A stretch of DNA of 64,000 bases from positions 186,001 through 250,000 of the forward strand of contig NZ_JAHLME010000002.1 in assembly GCF_018919395.1 (NCBI RefSeq), written 5' to 3'. The position numbers and the translations under genes are program-made. This DNA is from Geomonas azotofigens. Lineage in GTDB: Bacteria > Desulfobacterota > Desulfuromonadia > Geobacterales > Geobacteraceae. Shown piece after piece: positions 32,060 to 39,776 of the stretch. The stretch's first letter is position 1. The number at the start of each line of letters is the position of its first letter. A model generated the notes under the pieces. The model ran no database searches and was not told the origin of the DNA. It saw only the letters and a program-made list of their open reading frames with translations.

Positions 32060-32575
32060 CTATGCCGCCGTCGTCGGCGGCGGTACGAACACCCTCGCCG
32101 CCAGCTCGGTATCGAGCATCAACAGTCCCTGCCCGTTGTCCCCGATCAGCTTCAGCTTCCCGATGATATCCCGGTCGTTCTCCTCCTCCTCGATCTGCTC
32201 GGTGACGAACCACTGCAGGAAGATGTTGGTGGCGTGGTCCTTCTCGGACAGGGCGAGGTCGGTAAGCTCGTTGATGGAGGCCGTGATGGTGAGCTCGTGC
32301 TTCAGGGTCTGCTCGAACATGTCCAAAAGGTTCTTGAACTCCGCCGGCGGCGCGGCGATGGCCTGCAGCTTCACGTGCTCGCCGCGGCTGTTGATGTAAT
32401 TGTAAAACTTCATGGCGTGAACCATCTCTTCCTGGTACTGGACCATGAACCAGTTGGCGCTTCCTTTGAGTCCGATGGAAGAGGCATAGGAAGACATGGA
32501 GAGGTAGAGATAGGCGGAATAAAGTTCGTTGTTGAGCTGTTTGTTGAGAGCGGCGCCCAGCTTTTGGGTCAGCAT
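32060..32575 (-). CDS. ftnA: Bacterial non-haem ferritin
   Basis: A 171-aa four-helix-bundle iron-storage protein forming 24-mer shells. The ferroxidase ligands fall at exactly the E. coli FtnA positions: E17, E50, H53, E94 and Q127 ('NNELYSAYLYLSM', 'QEEMVHAMKF', 'KHELTITASI', 'TEQIEEE'). No heme-binding methionine of bacterioferritin is apparent. The start at 32575 is set by AAAGGAGG upstream; a longer upstream frame is unrelated sequence. It converges on the parvulin gene. The 121 bp between its start and the next gene hold no obvious Fur box. Confidence 0.94.
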   Translation of the reverse strand: MLTQKLGAALNKQLNNELYSAYLYLSMSSYASSIGLKGSANWFMVQYQEEMVHAMKFYNYINSRGEHVKLQAIAAPPAEFKNLLDMFEQTLKHELTITASINELTDLALSEKDHATNIFLQWFVTEQIEEEENDRDIIGKLKLIGDNGQGLLMLDTELAARVFVPPPTTAA

Positions 32576-32697
32576 CGGGTTTTCCTCCTTTAGATCAAAT
32601 GGCAGATAGTCTGGAACAGCATTCTTCGTGGGTCCAGATACTATGTTACCCAAGGCTGTGCCGTTGGCAAGCGAGGTATACGCGAGGAGGACAGGTC

Positions 32698-33510
32698 TCA
32701 GGTACGGGAATCGACGGGGCGGCTCTCCCCCTGGAGATGGCGTTTGTAGATCCTTGCGGCGGGAGTCTTCAGATAGAGCAGCAAGGTGGCGAACTCGGTG
32801 AGGGCCGTCAGGTAATCGGCGCCGCGAACCTTGGACCCCTTGACGTCGCGCCATTCCTGCAGCGGGATCTCCACCCAGTTGGCGCTCACCTCGTCGCTGG
32901 AGCACTCAAGCACCAGGGGAAAGCGGGCCAGCATCTCGACGTCGAAGGTCCACCTCACCTTGAAGGGGGCGGAGAAGACCATCTTGAGCGCGGTGGAATT
33001 GCGGAAGATCTTGGCGCCGCACTGGGTATCGTAGACGTTCATGCCGAGGAGCAAGGAGGCGCAGGTGGCGAAGATCCGGCCCAGGTAGTGCCTGAGCGGC
33101 CTGCGCCTGATCCTTCTCCCCAAAAGGCGCACGCGCGAGCCAAGCACCGCGTCGACCTGGCGCTCTTCCAGCACCTTTCGAAAATCCGCGATGACCTCGA
33201 GCGGCGTGGCCAGATCGGCGTCCCAGTAGCCGACGTAATCGAAGGGCCCGTCGCTCGCCTCGAGCATCCCGCGCCGGACCGCCTCGGCCTTGCCGCAGTT
33301 CCTCTCCAGATCGAGCACATCGACCTGGGCGGGAAAGCTATCCCTCATCGATTTCAGTATCGCCGAGGTGGCGTCCGTACTGCCGTCGTTCACGAAGAGG
33401 AAGGACAAGGAGGGGTCGCTGTGCAGGGCGGCGAGGAAAGCCTGCGGGGTAAGGCGCTGCGCTTCGTTGTAACAGGGGACTACGATCCGTGTTTTTCGCA
33501 CAGCACCCAT
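32698..33510 (-). CDS. Polyprenyl-phosphate sugar GT2-type glycosyltransferase
   Basis: A 270-aa GT-A fold enzyme of the dolichyl-phosphate-glucose/mannose synthase type. It shows 'RIVVPCYNEAQRL', 'FLFVNDGSTDATS', the metal-binding 'DAD' in 'GYWDADLATPLEVI', and 'YDTQCGAKIFR' with the C-terminal 'EIPLQEWRDVKGSKV' typical of DPM/Alg5-like enzymes. No clear transmembrane pair is present. The start at 33510 overlaps the 3' end of the upstream methyltransferase by 31 nt; a more distal start would add unrelated residues. The two genes probably act together on a lipid-linked or surface sugar. Confidence 0.85.
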   Translation of the reverse strand: MGAVRKTRIVVPCYNEAQRLTPQAFLAALHSDPSLSFLFVNDGSTDATSAILKSMRDSFPAQVDVLDLERNCGKAEAVRRGMLEASDGPFDYVGYWDADLATPLEVIADFRKVLEERQVDAVLGSRVRLLGRRIRRRPLRHYLGRIFATCASLLLGMNVYDTQCGAKIFRNSTALKMVFSAPFKVRWTFDVEMLARFPLVLECSSDEVSANWVEIPLQEWRDVKGSKVRGADYLTALTEFATLLLYLKTPAARIYKRHLQGESRPVDSRT

Positions 33511-34220
33511 CCTGTGAGGCCGGGAATCTTTAATCCCAGGCGCCCCGCGGCAAAGAGCATCTTGTTGTCCAGTTTCAGCGCCAGGTGGAGCATAGAGGTG
33601 ATCAGCGCGCCTCCGCGCCACCCCCCTACCCCTTCGGAGGCGTCGGCGGCTTTGAGCAGTTTGAAGAGCACCAGCTTCGGCAGCAGCAGGGATGCGAACA
33701 GGTAACCGGAACGACGCACCGTCAGCCCGGCGGCCTCGGCGACCCGCACCAGTTGCGGCAGGCTGTAGCGGCGGTAGTGGCCGAGAAAGACGTCATGTCC
33801 GCTGAAGATGCCCTGAAAGGCCGGCACGGTGATCAGGACCAGGCCGGCGGGAGCGAGGTGCCGCCGCACCACGCCGTGGAGGAAGGGACCGTCATCCTCG
33901 ATATGCTCGAGCACGTCCAAAAGAAGGACCAGGTCGAAGCCCCCCTCCTCCGGCAGTTCCTTCCGGAAGGTGATACCCGCCTTGGTCGCCGCGAACTCCG
34001 CCAGTTGTCGCGGGGAAAGGTTACTGTCCACCGCTGTGATGGCACGGCCAGCGACATCCCTGAACAGAGTCTCGGCAACGAAACCGTCGCCGCAGCCAAT
34101 ATCGAGGATGCGCATTCCCGCGGTCAGGTGCTCCGAGAGGATGTCGCGCAGCGCCTCCACTCGGGCGGTTTCCCATGGGTGCCTCGTGTGCTGCCCCGCC
34201 TGTGCCTCTTTCAGGTCCAT
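33480..34220 (-). CDS. Class I SAM-dependent methyltransferase
   Basis: A 246-aa Rossmann-fold methyltransferase. The SAM-binding motif I is 'MRILDIGCGDGFVAETLF', the post-I acidic residue lies in 'AITAVDSN', and motif II/III is 'FDLVLLLDVLEHIEDDGP'. The C-terminal half has a hydrophobic stretch ('GYLFASLLLPKLVLFKLL') often seen in methyltransferases of glycan or quinone pathways. It overlaps the downstream glycosyltransferase gene by 31 nt, which indicates translational coupling. Substrate unknown; a lipid-linked sugar is plausible from context. Confidence 0.8.
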   Translation of the reverse strand: MDLKEAQAGQHTRHPWETARVEALRDILSEHLTAGMRILDIGCGDGFVAETLFRDVAGRAITAVDSNLSPRQLAEFAATKAGITFRKELPEEGGFDLVLLLDVLEHIEDDGPFLHGVVRRHLAPAGLVLITVPAFQGIFSGHDVFLGHYRRYSLPQLVRVAEAAGLTVRRSGYLFASLLLPKLVLFKLLKAADASEGVGGWRGGALITSMLHLALKLDNKMLFAAGRLGLKIPGLTGWVLCEKHGS

Positions 34221-34366
34221 GCCGCCGTAACCATGCCCTTGTCAGTCCAGTTAAGATGGCGCCAATGTCTCACATCGCCAGTGCATAGTCAACGGTTGCG
34301 GGCCACTGCTCCTCGATACGTCCAGACTCCCCTCTCCTCCCGGGAGAGGGTCGGGGGGAAGGGATC

Positions 34367-35128
34367 CTATTTCCCCGTCCGCTCCATGAATATCTTGATC
34401 AGGTCGATGGGCACCGGGAAGATCGTGGTGGAATTCTTCTCCGCCGCAATCTCCGTCAGCGTCTGCAGGTAGCGCAACTGCAGCGACATCGGCTCGTTGG
34501 CCATCACCTGCGCCGCCTGGGCCAGCTTCTCGGAAGCCTGCAGCTCGCCCTCGGCGTGGATGACCTTGGCGCGCCGTTCGCGCTCCGCCTCGGCCTGTCG
34601 CGCGATGGCCCGCTGCATCTCCTGCGGCAGGTCGATGTTTTTCACCTCGACGGTGGAGACCTTCACCCCCCAGGGCTCCGTCTGCCGGTCCAGGATCTCC
34701 TGGAGTTCCTTGTTGATCTTTTCCCGGTTGGCGAGGAGTTCGTCGAGATCCACCTGGCCCAGGACGCTCCTGAGAGTCGTCTGGGAAAGCTGGCTGGTCG
34801 CGTACAGGTAGTTCTCCATCTCGACCACCGCCCGCACCGCGTCCACCACGCGGAAGTAGACGACCGCGGAAACCTTGACGGTCACGTTGTCGTGGGTGAT
34901 CACGTCCTGGGAGGGGACGTCCATGGCGACGATGCGCAGCGAGACCCGCACCAGGCGGTCGATGCCCGGGATGATCAGCACGAGGCCCGGCCCGCGCACC
35001 TTCTTGACCCGGCCGAGCCGGAACAAAACCCCTCGCTCGTATTCGGGGAGAATGCGGATCGCGTTGGCCAGAAATGCCACGACAAGGAACAGGACCACCA
35101 GGACCGGAAACACATTCACCACGTTCAT
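34367..35128 (-). CDS. Slipin (SPFH/stomatin-like) membrane protein
   Basis: A 253-aa protein with one N-terminal membrane segment ('[19 protein letters not shown]') followed by an SPFH/Band 7 domain: '[17 protein letters not shown]', '[20 protein letters not shown]' and '[20 protein letters not shown]'. A coiled-coil region '[19 protein letters not shown]' follows. This is the prokaryotic slipin pattern, usually partnered with an NfeD protease-like gene. No nfeD gene is adjacent here. It probably scaffolds membrane microdomains. Confidence 0.9.
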   Translation of the reverse strand: MNVVNVFPVLVVLFLVVAFLANAIRILPEYERGVLFRLGRVKKVRGPGLVLIIPGIDRLVRVSLRIVAMDVPSQDVITHDNVTVKVSAVVYFRVVDAVRAVVEMENYLYATSQLSQTTLRSVLGQVDLDELLANREKINKELQEILDRQTEPWGVKVSTVEVKNIDLPQEMQRAIARQAEAERERRAKVIHAEGELQASEKLAQAAQVMANEPMSLQLRYLQTLTEIAAEKNSTTIFPVPIDLIKIFMERTGK

Positions 35129-35205
35129 GATTCCCTCCGCGGACAGCTCTTATTAAAAAGCAGAAAAACCCGCCCAAGTATATCGGAACAAGGCTTTACG
35201 TCAAA

Positions 35206-35220
35206 TTGGCGTATTGCCAA
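35206..35220. promoter_or_regulatory. Dyad TTGGC-N5-GCCAA upstream of the response regulator
   Basis: A perfect inverted repeat TTGGCGTATTGCCAA lies 52-66 bp before the regulator start, in the divergent gap with the slipin gene. It may be an operator for a dimeric regulator; the binding protein is unknown. Confidence 0.4.
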
Positions 35221-35271
35221 ATGCAGCCATCCATGTTATTGAAGAAATCTCTAACACTGGGAACCTACCGA

Positions 35272-36648
35272 ATGAAACCCACCATAAAAATACTTCTCAT
35301 AGAAGACGACGACGGCAGCCGCGAGGCGATGCTCATCCTGCTCAAGGCGAGCGGGTTCGCCATCAAGGGGTGCTCCAGTGGCAAGGAGGGGCTGGACCAG
35401 TTGGCCGGCGAGCCGTTCGACATCGTCATCAGCGACCTGTTCCTGCCCGACATGAACGGCATCGACATCCTGACCCGGGTGAAGCAGGATTCCCCGCGCA
35501 CCGAGGTGATCCTGGTCACCGGCCACGGTTCCGCCGAGACCGCCGTGCAGGCGATGAAGAAAGGCGCCTACGACTACATCACCAAGCCCCTCAACATCGA
35601 GGAGCTGCGCATCATCATCGACAAGGCCGTCGAGAAGGGTCAGCTGTTAAGCGAGAACGTCTACCTGAAGAAGCAGTTGCAGGACAAGTACGAGTTCGCC
35701 AACATCATCGGCAACTCGCAGGCCATGCAGCAGCTCTTCTCGCGCATGAAGAGGATCATCAAGACCGACTCCACCGTGCTCATCCTGGGGGAGTCCGGCA
35801 CCGGCAAGGAGCTGGTCGCCAAGGCGATCCACTTCAACGGCAATAGAAAGGACAAGCCCTTCATCGCCGTCAACTGTTCCGCCATCCCGGAGAACCTCCT
35901 GGAGAGCGAGCTGTTCGGCCATGTGAAGGGGGCCTTCACCGGCGCGGTGAAGGAGAAGGTCGGCAAATTCGAGGCCGCCAACTACGGCACCATCTTCCTT
36001 GACGAGATCGGCACCCTCCCCATGCACCTGCAGACCAAGCTCTTGCGCGTGCTCCAGGAGCAGGAAGTCGAGCGGGTCGGGTCCAACAAGCAGATCAAGC
36101 TCGACGTCCGCGTCATCTCCGCCACCAACGTGAACCTCGAGGAGGAAGTCGCGCGCGGCAACTTCCGCGAGGACCTCTTCTACCGGCTTAACGTCATCCC
36201 CGTCCTCATTCCGCCCCTGCGTGAGCGCATCGAGGACATCCTCCCCCTCACCCGTCATTTCCTGGAGAAGAACTGCCGCAGCATGCAGCGTCCCACCATG
36301 CACCTCGACAAGGAGGCCCTCGAGGCGTTGGAGGCGTATCCGTGGAACGGCAACGTGCGCGAGTTGGAGAACATCATGGAGCGCATCGTCGCCCTCACCG
36401 AAGGCGACGTGATCACCCTGCGCGACCTTCCCGCCAACATTGCCAAGAACTACCAGGAAGGCGCCCACTCCGTCAGCGTCACGCCGGCAGGTATCGACAT
36501 GGTGCAGGCCATCAGCGAGATCGAAAAGCGCATGATCGGCGAGGCCTTGCAGTTGTCCGGCGGCGTCAAAGCCCGGGCCGCCGCCATGCTCAGCATCAAC
36601 CGCACCACCCTCGTCGAAAAGATGCGCCGCCTGGGTATGCCGCTGTAG
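35272..36648 (+). CDS. NtrC-family sigma-54 response regulator
   Basis: A 458-aa regulator with a receiver domain (about 5-120; phospho-acceptor D55 in '[14 protein letters not shown]', acidic pocket 'IEDDD'). The AAA+ sigma-54 activation domain (about 145-380) has Walker A 'GESGTGKE', 'GAFTGA' and Walker B 'GTIFLDEIG', and '[18 protein letters not shown]' is the Fis-type HTH near the end. The start at 35272 fits the family; upstream in-frame codons from 35206 would add 22 unrelated residues. No histidine kinase is adjacent, so it is an orphan here. A degenerate copy of its last codons lies at 37491-37552, beyond the HEPN/MNT pair. Confidence 0.93.
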   Translation: MKPTIKILLIEDDDGSREAMLILLKASGFAIKGCSSGKEGLDQLAGEPFDIVISDLFLPDMNGIDILTRVKQDSPRTEVILVTGHGSAETAVQAMKKGAYDYITKPLNIEELRIIIDKAVEKGQLLSENVYLKKQLQDKYEFANIIGNSQAMQQLFSRMKRIIKTDSTVLILGESGTGKELVAKAIHFNGNRKDKPFIAVNCSAIPENLLESELFGHVKGAFTGAVKEKVGKFEAANYGTIFLDEIGTLPMHLQTKLLRVLQEQEVERVGSNKQIKLDVRVISATNVNLEEEVARGNFREDLFYRLNVIPVLIPPLRERIEDILPLTRHFLEKNCRSMQRPTMHLDKEALEALEAYPWNGNVRELENIMERIVALTEGDVITLRDLPANIAKNYQEGAHSVSVTPAGIDMVQAISEIEKRMIGEALQLSGGVKARAAAMLSINRTTLVEKMRRLGMPL

Positions 36649-36749
36649 ACTCGCCGTTAGTTGTCGTTGTTGTTGCTGCTCTTCGCTCGGCCCCACTACC
36701 GCCCTAAAGACCTATTGAAAAACCCGAACGTTGAAAGAAGGAGTCGGAC

Positions 36750-37172
36750 GTGCCTGGAGGTATTCGCTGGAAGCAGCGCTTCAACAATTACCTGAGGGCG
36801 CTGAACATCTTGACAGAGGCAGTACAACTGGCGGAAGAACGGCAACTGACCAAACTGGAAGAACAGGGCATGGTTCAAGGCTTCGAGTTCACCCATGAGC
36901 TGGCCTGGAATGTCCTGAAGGATTATCTGGACGAGAAAGGAATTGTCGGCCTCATCGGGTCGAAAGACGCGACACGTGAGGCCTTCAAAAACGGGCTCAT
37001 AGAAGACGGTACCGCCTGGATGGACATGATAAAAGCTCGCAATCTCAGTTCCCACACCTATAATCCAGAGACGGCGGAGGAAATCGTAGGCAACGTCCTT
37101 ACCCGCTTTTACCCTCAATTTAAACTGATGGCGGAAAAATTCACTGTGCTGGCTGCGGACGAGGACGACTGA
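36750..37172 (+). CDS. HI0074-type nucleotidyltransferase substrate-binding (HEPN-like) protein
   Basis: A 140-aa all-helical protein of the HI0074/HEPN-related family: 'RFNNYLRALNILTEAV', 'EEQGMVQGFEFTHELAWNVL', 'IGSKDATREAFKNGLI', and the R-N-x-x-x-H element 'KARNLSSHTYN' (variant of the HEPN RNase motif R-x4-6-H). Such proteins pair with a minimal nucleotidyltransferase as a toxin-antitoxin module in which the partner modifies or neutralises the HEPN protein. The GTG start has AAGGAG 7 nt upstream. Its stop overlaps the partner's ATG by one base (TGATG). Confidence 0.88.
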   Translation: MPGGIRWKQRFNNYLRALNILTEAVQLAEERQLTKLEEQGMVQGFEFTHELAWNVLKDYLDEKGIVGLIGSKDATREAFKNGLIEDGTAWMDMIKARNLSSHTYNPETAEEIVGNVLTRFYPQFKLMAEKFTVLAADEDD

Positions 37173-37483
37173 TGCCCTACGGCTTAAGCGAGGAGACCAT
37201 CGAAAAGATCTGCGATGTTTTCAGCCGTCACCCCAGTGTCGAAAAGGTCGTCCTGTACGGATCACGGGCGAAAGGCAATTTCAAGCCCGGGTCCGACATA
37301 GACCTCACCCTTTACGGCACACTCCTCACAACGTCCGAGCTCGGCTCCATTGCAGAAGAGCTTGACGACCTTTTATTGCCCTACAAGATAGACCTCTCCC
37401 TGTTTGCCCGACTGAATCACGCGGAGTTAACGAATCATATCGAGCGGGTCGGAGTGTTGTTTTATCAAGGATCATCCAGTTAA
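37172..37483 (+). CDS. MNT-type minimal nucleotidyltransferase (HI0073-like)
   Basis: A 103-aa protein with the polymerase-beta superfamily signature 'GSRAKGNFKPGSDIDL', which gives the G-S and D-x-D catalytic elements, and a further acidic residue in 'YKIDLSLF'. It forms the canonical MNT partner of the HEPN gene that it overlaps by one base. In characterised MNT/HEPN modules the nucleotidyltransferase adds nucleotides to the HEPN toxin. The pair lies directly downstream of the response regulator and is bounded on its far side by a decayed copy of that regulator's 3' end. Confidence 0.9.
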   Translation: MPYGLSEETIEKICDVFSRHPSVEKVVLYGSRAKGNFKPGSDIDLTLYGTLLTTSELGSIAEELDDLLLPYKIDLSLFARLNHAELTNHIERVGVLFYQGSSS

Positions 37484-37490
37484 GACCGGT

Positions 37491-37552
37491 GCCGCCATGC
37501 TCAGCATCCCCCCCTGGTCGAATAGATGCGTCACCTCGGCATGCCGCTGCAG
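37491..37552 (+). repeat. Decayed duplicate of the response-regulator 3' end
   Basis: The segment matches 36580-36648, the last 23 codons of the sigma-54 regulator. The first 18 bases (GCCGCCATGCTCAGCATC) are identical; then a 7-base deletion and scattered substitutions follow, and the match resumes through GTCGAA, AGATGCG and ATGCCGCTG to the stop position (now CAG). The HEPN/MNT pair sits between the intact and decayed copies. The rest of 37553-37690 shows nothing I can assign. Confidence 0.8.
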
Positions 37553-37693
37553 CCTTTCGCCCCTCCTGCCCTTCCTTCTTCCTTTCCCTCACCCCCTGTT
37601 GCCGGCCAGTGCACACAACTCCATAGGAGATTCCATGCTGACCGCTGAATTTGCATAAGCGCCCACAGCCCACAGCCCATACCCCAGCACCCA

Positions 37694-37736
37694 AATGACA
37701 AAAGGCACCGGCAACGCCCAGGTGCCTTTTGTCATT
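37694..37736 (-). terminator. Terminator of the 93-aa gene
   Basis: Perfect 16-bp arms (37694-37709, starting AATGACAAAAGGCACC, and 37721-37736) enclose an 11-nt loop. The minus-strand gene stops 27 bp before it, and the TTTTGTCATT arm provides the T-rich side. Confidence 0.8.
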
Positions 37737-37763
37737 GGATTGGGAACAAGCACTGCTCAGGAC

Positions 37764-38045
37764 TTAAATGACTTCATAGATGCGAACCTCGGGCTGGTCT
37801 TGCAGGTACGGGCTGAGTTCCTCCACGACATCTTTCGTGAAGAGCTTGCTCTCGAGGTAGGCTTTGGCATCGGCAACAGTGGCGAAACCGTGCAGAACCT
37901 GGACGTCCTCCTCCCTGACGAGCAGTTGCTTCGACTGCGCCCCCTTGATCTGCTTCAGGAATGGTTCCTTGTACTTCTTGTACACTTCAGCGGCGGCGGG
38001 CCGATTTTCATCGGACACCTTCAACGTGATCTCGAGATACGCCAT
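37764..38045 (-). CDS. Small ABM-like (dimeric alpha/beta barrel) protein, hypothetical
   Basis: A 93-aa soluble protein with alternating strands and helices: 'MAYLEITLKVS', a Lys-rich helix, 'SKQLLVREEDVQVLHGFAT', then 'DAKAYLESKLFTKDVVEELS' and 'PEVRIYEV'. This resembles the ferredoxin-like half-barrel of antibiotic-biosynthesis-monooxygenase/DUF1330-type proteins, which dimerise. I do not recognise a specific family and assign no reaction. The ribosome site GGAGG and a perfect terminator show that it is an independent gene. Confidence 0.65.
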   Translation of the reverse strand: MAYLEITLKVSDENRPAAAEVYKKYKEPFLKQIKGAQSKQLLVREEDVQVLHGFATVADAKAYLESKLFTKDVVEELSPYLQDQPEVRIYEVI

Positions 38046-38343
38046 GGTGTTCCTCCTTTCCAGTTTTTGCAGCGGTATCGCAGCAGGTAAACATTTTACC
38101 AGATTTTACCGGGTCTCCTTCTCTTCATACAGCAGGTACAGCTGCCTCAACTGATAGTTCCCGCCCGGCATTCATGAGATTTTCAGATTCGAATGGCGAA
38201 CACACTGCAAACATCGAACAATTAGGGATGTCCACCTTTCCCTCCCGATATTGATCGGATCCTGTCGCCTTTCGGGGGCGTCAGCATTTGGCGATGTACA
38301 GAACGAGCTATCCTTCTTTGACTTATACAGCCTTTTAATTTAA
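38046..38343. other. Intergenic stretch without identified features
   Basis: AT-richer than the flanks. I see no coding frame with a ribosome site, no RNA gene and no clear repeat. It lies upstream of a decayed toxin-antitoxin remnant, so it may be the relic of a larger deleted element. Confidence 0.4.
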
Positions 38344-38496
38344 TCTAGGCACCACCTGCTCCAATCACTGGACGTGCCTGACCAGGAAATTGAAGGGCAG
38401 TGGGCACAAGAAGCCACTGAACGCTGGGAAGGCTACCTTGCTGGAACAATCCCTTCCGTCTCCGCATCCGAGGCTTTCGAAAAATACAAGCCATGA
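38344..38496 (+). pseudogene. N-terminally truncated addiction-module antitoxin
   Basis: The open frame runs from a stop at 38341 and encodes 'LLQSLDVPDQEIEGQWAQEA' then 'TERWEGYLAGTIPSVSASEA' and 'FEKYKP'. This matches the C-terminal half of the putative addiction-module antitoxins (the TIGR02574 type that precedes RelE/ParE toxins), whose members read like 'LLESLD...EVE..W..E...R..'. No start codon with a ribosome site precedes it and the N-terminal half is missing. Its stop overlaps the start of the toxin remnant (ATGA), as in an intact module. Confidence 0.7.
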
Positions 38497-38569
38497 AAGT
38501 TAGGTTGAAATTGTCGTTGTAGCCATTGCGCACATGCATCGAAAGCCGATGTACTGGAAAAAACTTTAA
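38493..38569 (+). pseudogene. Internally deleted RelE/ParE toxin
   Basis: The remnant begins ATG-AAA-GTT and shifts within a few codons into a frame encoding 'VEIVVVAIAHMHRKPMYWKK' plus a final leucine and stop. The 'A-x-A-H-x-x-R-x-P-x-Y-W' ending is the hallmark C terminus of RelE/ParE plasmid-stabilisation toxins. About 70 central residues are gone. The overlap with the antitoxin stop is preserved. Confidence 0.7.
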
Positions 38570-38581
38570 GATCTAGGAACC

Positions 38582-39115
38582 ATGATGAACGAACAAAGCA
38601 CCGTGCGCTGCAGCTTGGAGCGACATGTGGATGCGATACTCGAAATATTCAACGACGCGATCGTGCACTCGACCGCACTCTACGAGTACCAGCCGCGGAC
38701 ACGGCAATTCATGCAGAACTGGTTCGAGAGCAAACAGTCAGCCGGGTTCCCGGTTATCGGTATCGAGGACGGGGATGGGGTGTTGCTTGCGTTCGGGAGT
38801 TATGGCACCTTCCGTGCCTTTCCTGCTTTCAAATACACGGTGGAACACTCGGTATATGTGCACAAGGATCATCGTGGGCATGGACTGGGCCGTGCGGTGA
38901 TGCAGGAGTTGATAGCGGCGGCCAGGGAGAATGGGGTGCATGCCATGATAGGCGGCATCGATGCGACCAACACCGGAAGTATCGCGCTGCATGAGCAGCT
39001 TGGCTTCAAGCACGTCGGCACCCTCCCCCAAGTCGGCTTCAAGTTCGGTGCCTGGCTCGACCTCGCCTTCTACCAGTTGTTGCTCGATACACCCGCCGAT
39101 CCGATCGATGGCTGA
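38582..39115 (+). CDS. GNAT N-acetyltransferase, phosphinothricin-acetyltransferase-like
   Basis: A 177-aa GNAT enzyme. The acetyl-CoA pyrophosphate loop is 'VHKDHRGHGLGRAVMQELI' (R/Q-x-x-G-x-G/A). The downstream 'GGIDATNTGSIALHEQLGF' and 'VGFKFGAWLDLAFYQ' are diagnostic of the PAT/YncA branch, which acetylates phosphinothricin, methionine sulfone or related amines. Substrate not determinable. Two adjacent ATGs (38582, 38585) follow a weak AGGA. It lies between a decayed toxin-antitoxin locus and a tandem array. Confidence 0.88.
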   Translation: MMNEQSTVRCSLERHVDAILEIFNDAIVHSTALYEYQPRTRQFMQNWFESKQSAGFPVIGIEDGDGVLLAFGSYGTFRAFPAFKYTVEHSVYVHKDHRGHGLGRAVMQELIAAARENGVHAMIGGIDATNTGSIALHEQLGFKHVGTLPQVGFKFGAWLDLAFYQLLLDTPADPIDG

Positions 39116-39220
39116 TTGACCGCGCCGGCCTGCCGAAGGTGTATCAGGTCGGTGGCACCTCCTCTGGTTTCCGCTGCCATGGCCAGTGTCCTTCCCTGAA
39201 GCAAGGACTACCACCAGGAA

Positions 39221-39579
39221 ACGCGACCTCCTAGTTAGGGGACGCGGCATCCTAGTTAGGGGACGCGGCATCCTAGTTAGGGGACGCGGCATCCTAGTTA
39301 GGGGACGCGGCATCCTAGTTAGGGGACGCGACATCCTAGTTAGGGGACGCGACCTCCTAGTTAGGGGGCGCGGCATCCTAGTTAGGGGGCGCGGCATCCT
39401 AGTTAGGGGACGCGACCTCCTAGTTAGGGGACGCGGCATCCTAGTTAGGGGACGCGACCTCCTAGTTAGGGGACGCGACCTCCTAGTTAGGGGACGCGAC
39501 CTCCTAGTTAGGGGACGCGACCTCCTGGTTAGGGGACGCGGCATCCTGGTTAGGGGGCGCGGCATCCTGGTTAGGGGGA
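39221..39579. repeat. 21-bp tandem repeat array, about 17 copies
   Basis: The unit is CCTAGTTAGGGGACGCGGCAT with variants (GACCT for GGCAT, GGGGGC for GGGGAC, CCTGGTT for CCTAGTT near the end). The period is a strict 21 bp with no spacers. Because 21 is divisible by three, frames stay open on both strands (e.g. an L-V-R-G-R-x-x heptad on the plus strand), but I see no ribosome site for them. The array fills the gap between the convergent GNAT and FnIII-like genes. The remaining 39580-39776 shows no further copies or genes. Confidence 0.92.
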
Positions 39580-39776
39580 TCAGGCCTCCGGAATTACGGG
39601 ATTTGGCCACCTGATAGTGCGGTTTGGCGCTTCTTGGATAGGGGGAGATCGTGGTTTGGGGACGCTGGGACCAACTTAAGGGGGCACAGGTAGATGGTTG
39701 GTGATGTTAGTCCAGACGAGGGGTGATGTGAATGGAGGGTGCCATGACGGCACCCTCGCAGGTTTCCCGGGGGAAT

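Noticed and set aside
39221-39579. CRISPR array
   Set aside because: Units are contiguous 21-mers with no spacers, and no cas genes are present. The 50-bp array at 857-1056 was rejected for the same reason.
38738-39610. 290-codon minus-strand frame rich in 'PLTRRSR' repeats
   Set aside because: It runs through the 21-bp array and antisense to the GNAT gene, has no ribosome site, and is open only because the array period is a multiple of three without stops.
39186-39614. 142-codon plus-strand frame encoding L-V-R-G-R-x-x heptads
   Set aside because: Same array artefact; no convincing ribosome site and flanks without coding character. Kept as a repeat feature only.
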